The notes beneath the pieces are model-generated. The model did not search any database. It was not told the origin of the DNA and saw only the letters and a list, made by a program, of their open reading frames with translations. Made by a program: the position numbers and the translations under genes. A DNA stretch of 64,000 nt from Niallia alba (GTDB lineage: Bacteria; Bacillota; Bacilli; Bacillales; Cytobacillaceae). Each line of letters begins with the position of its first letter. Position 1 is the stretch's first letter. Location of the stretch: positions 2,024,001-2,088,000 of the forward strand of contig NZ_JABBPK010000001.1 of assembly GCF_012933555.1 (NCBI RefSeq). The letters are read 5' to 3'. Below are positions 62,828 to 64,000 of the stretch, one piece after another.

Positions 62828-63756
62828 TAGAAATTAAAGGTCTTTCCAAAAAGTATGGAAAGTTTACAGCACTACAGCCATTAGATCTTCAAATCGATGC
62901 TGGGTGTGTGTTTGGGTTTGTTGGGCAAAACGGAGCGGGTAAATCAACGACATTCTCTATTCTTGCTACTCTATTAGCACCGACATCGGGTACAGCAACC
63001 ATTAATGGAGCAGATATCATAAAGCAACCGAAAGAGGTAAGAAAACAATTAGGATATATGCCTGATTTCTTTGGTGTTTATGATCAATTAAAAGCAGAAG
63101 AATATTTAGATTTCTATGGTGCTAGTTATGGTATCCCAGCAGCACAAAGAGAAAAATTAATCCCTCAGCTATTAGAGCTAGTTAATCTTTCGCATAAGCG
63201 AAAAGATTATGTAGATTTATTGTCGCGAGGGATGAAACAAAGACTATGCCTTGCGAGGAGTTTAATCCATGATCCTGCTGTCCTAATTCTCGATGAACCA
63301 GCATCTGGTTTAGATCCACGTGCGAGGATTGAAATGCGTGAGATTTTAAAAGAATTAAAGAATATGGGAAAAACAATTCTTATCTCCTCCCATATTTTAC
63401 CTGAATTAGCTGAAATGTGTGATGTCATTGGAATTTTAGATCAAGGAAAATTAGTGGCACAAGGAACTGTATCAGCTATTCAACAGCAATTACAAAGTGA
63501 AAAAATTATAAGTGTAAAAACATTTGATATGCAAAAAACGATTGCGTTTTTTGAAGAAAATCCACGGATTACAAAAATAGAAGTTTTAGAAGAAGGAAAA
63601 GCCATTCAGTTCCTCTTTAAAGGTGGAGATGAGGAACAGCAAGCTTTATTAAAAACAGCGATTCAAAAAGAGATTCCGATTATTAGTTTCTCAGAAATGG
63701 AGAGCAATCTAGAAGATGTCTTTATGGAGATCACAAAGGAGGTTGAATTCTCTTGA
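62824..63756 (+). CDS. ABC transporter ATP-binding protein
   Basis: A 310-residue ATPase of the ABC-2 export type (CcmA/DrrA-like). Walker A is GQNGAGKST (near residue 36), the signature is LLSRGMKQRLCLARSL, and Walker B is LILDEPASGLDP, followed by the switch histidine in ISSHILPEL. About 90 residues after the ATPase core form the usual C-terminal extension. The start overlaps the upstream membrane protein gene, and the stop overlaps the permease start. The substrate is unknown. Confidence 0.93.
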   Translation: MIEIKGLSKKYGKFTALQPLDLQIDAGCVFGFVGQNGAGKSTTFSILATLLAPTSGTATINGADIIKQPKEVRKQLGYMPDFFGVYDQLKAEEYLDFYGASYGIPAAQREKLIPQLLELVNLSHKRKDYVDLLSRGMKQRLCLARSLIHDPAVLILDEPASGLDPRARIEMREILKELKNMGKTILISSHILPELAEMCDVIGILDQGKLVAQGTVSAIQQQLQSEKIISVKTFDMQKTIAFFEENPRITKIEVLEEGKAIQFLFKGGDEEQQALLKTAIQKEIPIISFSEMESNLEDVFMEITKEVEFS

Positions 63757-64000
63757 AAGCTTATTTCATGAACCCCGTATTAAACAAAGAGCTAAAACTG
63801 CGCTTTCGTTCAGGGAAAACGTTTGTCGGGATCCTGTTTTATCTGCTTGCACTCACCTTGTTGATGGTTGCTTTAATGTATGTGCTCAGAACATCAAGTC
63901 CAAGCGGATTTTTTAAGCCGCAAGAAAGTAGATTGATGTTTATGTTTTTGGCATTTTTTCAATTAGGATTAGTTTTATTTATTACCCCAGGATTGACAGG
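63753..64000 (+). CDS. ABC transporter permease, N-terminal part
   Basis: The frame is open to the window end (82 complete codons). It begins with MKAYFMNPVLNKELKLRFRS, a start common in ABC-2 permeases, then hydrophobic spans (VGILFYLLALTLLMVALMYV and LMFMFLAFFQLGLVLFI). TTG 63753 follows GGAGG at ten bases and overlaps the stop of the ATPase gene; ATG 63768 is a possible later start. Together with the two genes before it, it forms one operon that continues outside the window. Confidence 0.8.
   Translation, partial: MKAYFMNPVLNKELKLRFRSGKTFVGILFYLLALTLLMVALMYVLRTSSPSGFFKPQESRLMFMFLAFFQLGLVLFITPGLT

Overview
The window is a stretch of AT-rich chromosome from a spore-forming member of the Bacillaceae. 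The gene order from the RluD-type pseudouridine synthase through the pyr operon, rqcH, yloB, yloC, remA, gmk, rpoZ, coaBC, priA, def, fmt, rsmB, rlmN, prpC, prkC, rsgA, thiN, spoVM, rpmB, yloU, fakA, sdaAB, sdaAA, recG, fapR, plsX, fabD, fabG, acpP, rnc, smc and ftsY is the one I know from Bacillus subtilis. The spoVM peptide, the PyrR attenuators and the FapR operator support the same placement. I cannot name the species.

Layout. 1-12.5 kb: the end of an rRNA/tRNA pseudouridine synthase gene, then the complete UMP biosynthesis operon pyrR-pyrP-pyrB-pyrC-carA-carB-pyrK-pyrD-pyrF-pyrE, with three PyrR-binding loops and three attenuator terminators (before pyrR, pyrP and pyrB). 12.5-24.5 kb: a repeat-rich spacer, rqcH (minus strand), a Ca2+ P-type ATPase, then RNA and nucleotide housekeeping genes (yloC, remA, gmk, rpoZ, coaBC, priA). 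24.5-33.2 kb: an accessory carbohydrate locus between priA and def. It holds a divergent ArsR-type regulator, a sugar ABC importer (binding protein and two permeases, no ATPase), a small membrane protein and two tandem family 2 glycoside hydrolases. 33.4-45.1 kb: translation start and rRNA modification genes, the PrpC/PrkC phosphatase-kinase pair, rsgA, thiN, spoVM, rpmB, yloU and fakA. 45.1-59.2 kb: serine dehydratase, recG, the FapR-controlled fatty acid/phospholipid genes, rnc, smc and ftsY. 59.2-64 kb: an accessory end with a small membrane protein, a 41-bp tandem repeat array, a mobile repeat and an ABC-type export locus that runs off the window.

The most distinctive feature is the intergenic repeats. 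One family looks like a miniature mobile element. It has ends near GGCTGTTTTC/GAAAACAGCC, a GC-rich hairpin core that starts GCAGCCTGAATACAC, and direct repeats of 8-9 bp at its borders in three copies (27.0, 41.1 and 60.3 kb). Related hairpins of other sequence classes lie at 2.8, 12.8, 18.2, 20.6 and 49.3 kb. They sit in positions that could affect expression: between the pyrB attenuator and pyrB, inside the sugar ABC operon, next to the fapR promoter, and where rpe would be expected between rsgA and thiN. Two further tandem arrays (52-bp unit at 45.2 kb, 41-bp unit at 59.6 kb) are unrelated to these.

I found no CRISPR array, prophage, rRNA or tRNA gene, and no obvious new defence system. 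The least explained parts are the repeat family, the phased 41-bp array, the regulator with an unassigned C-terminal domain, and the ABC locus at the right end.
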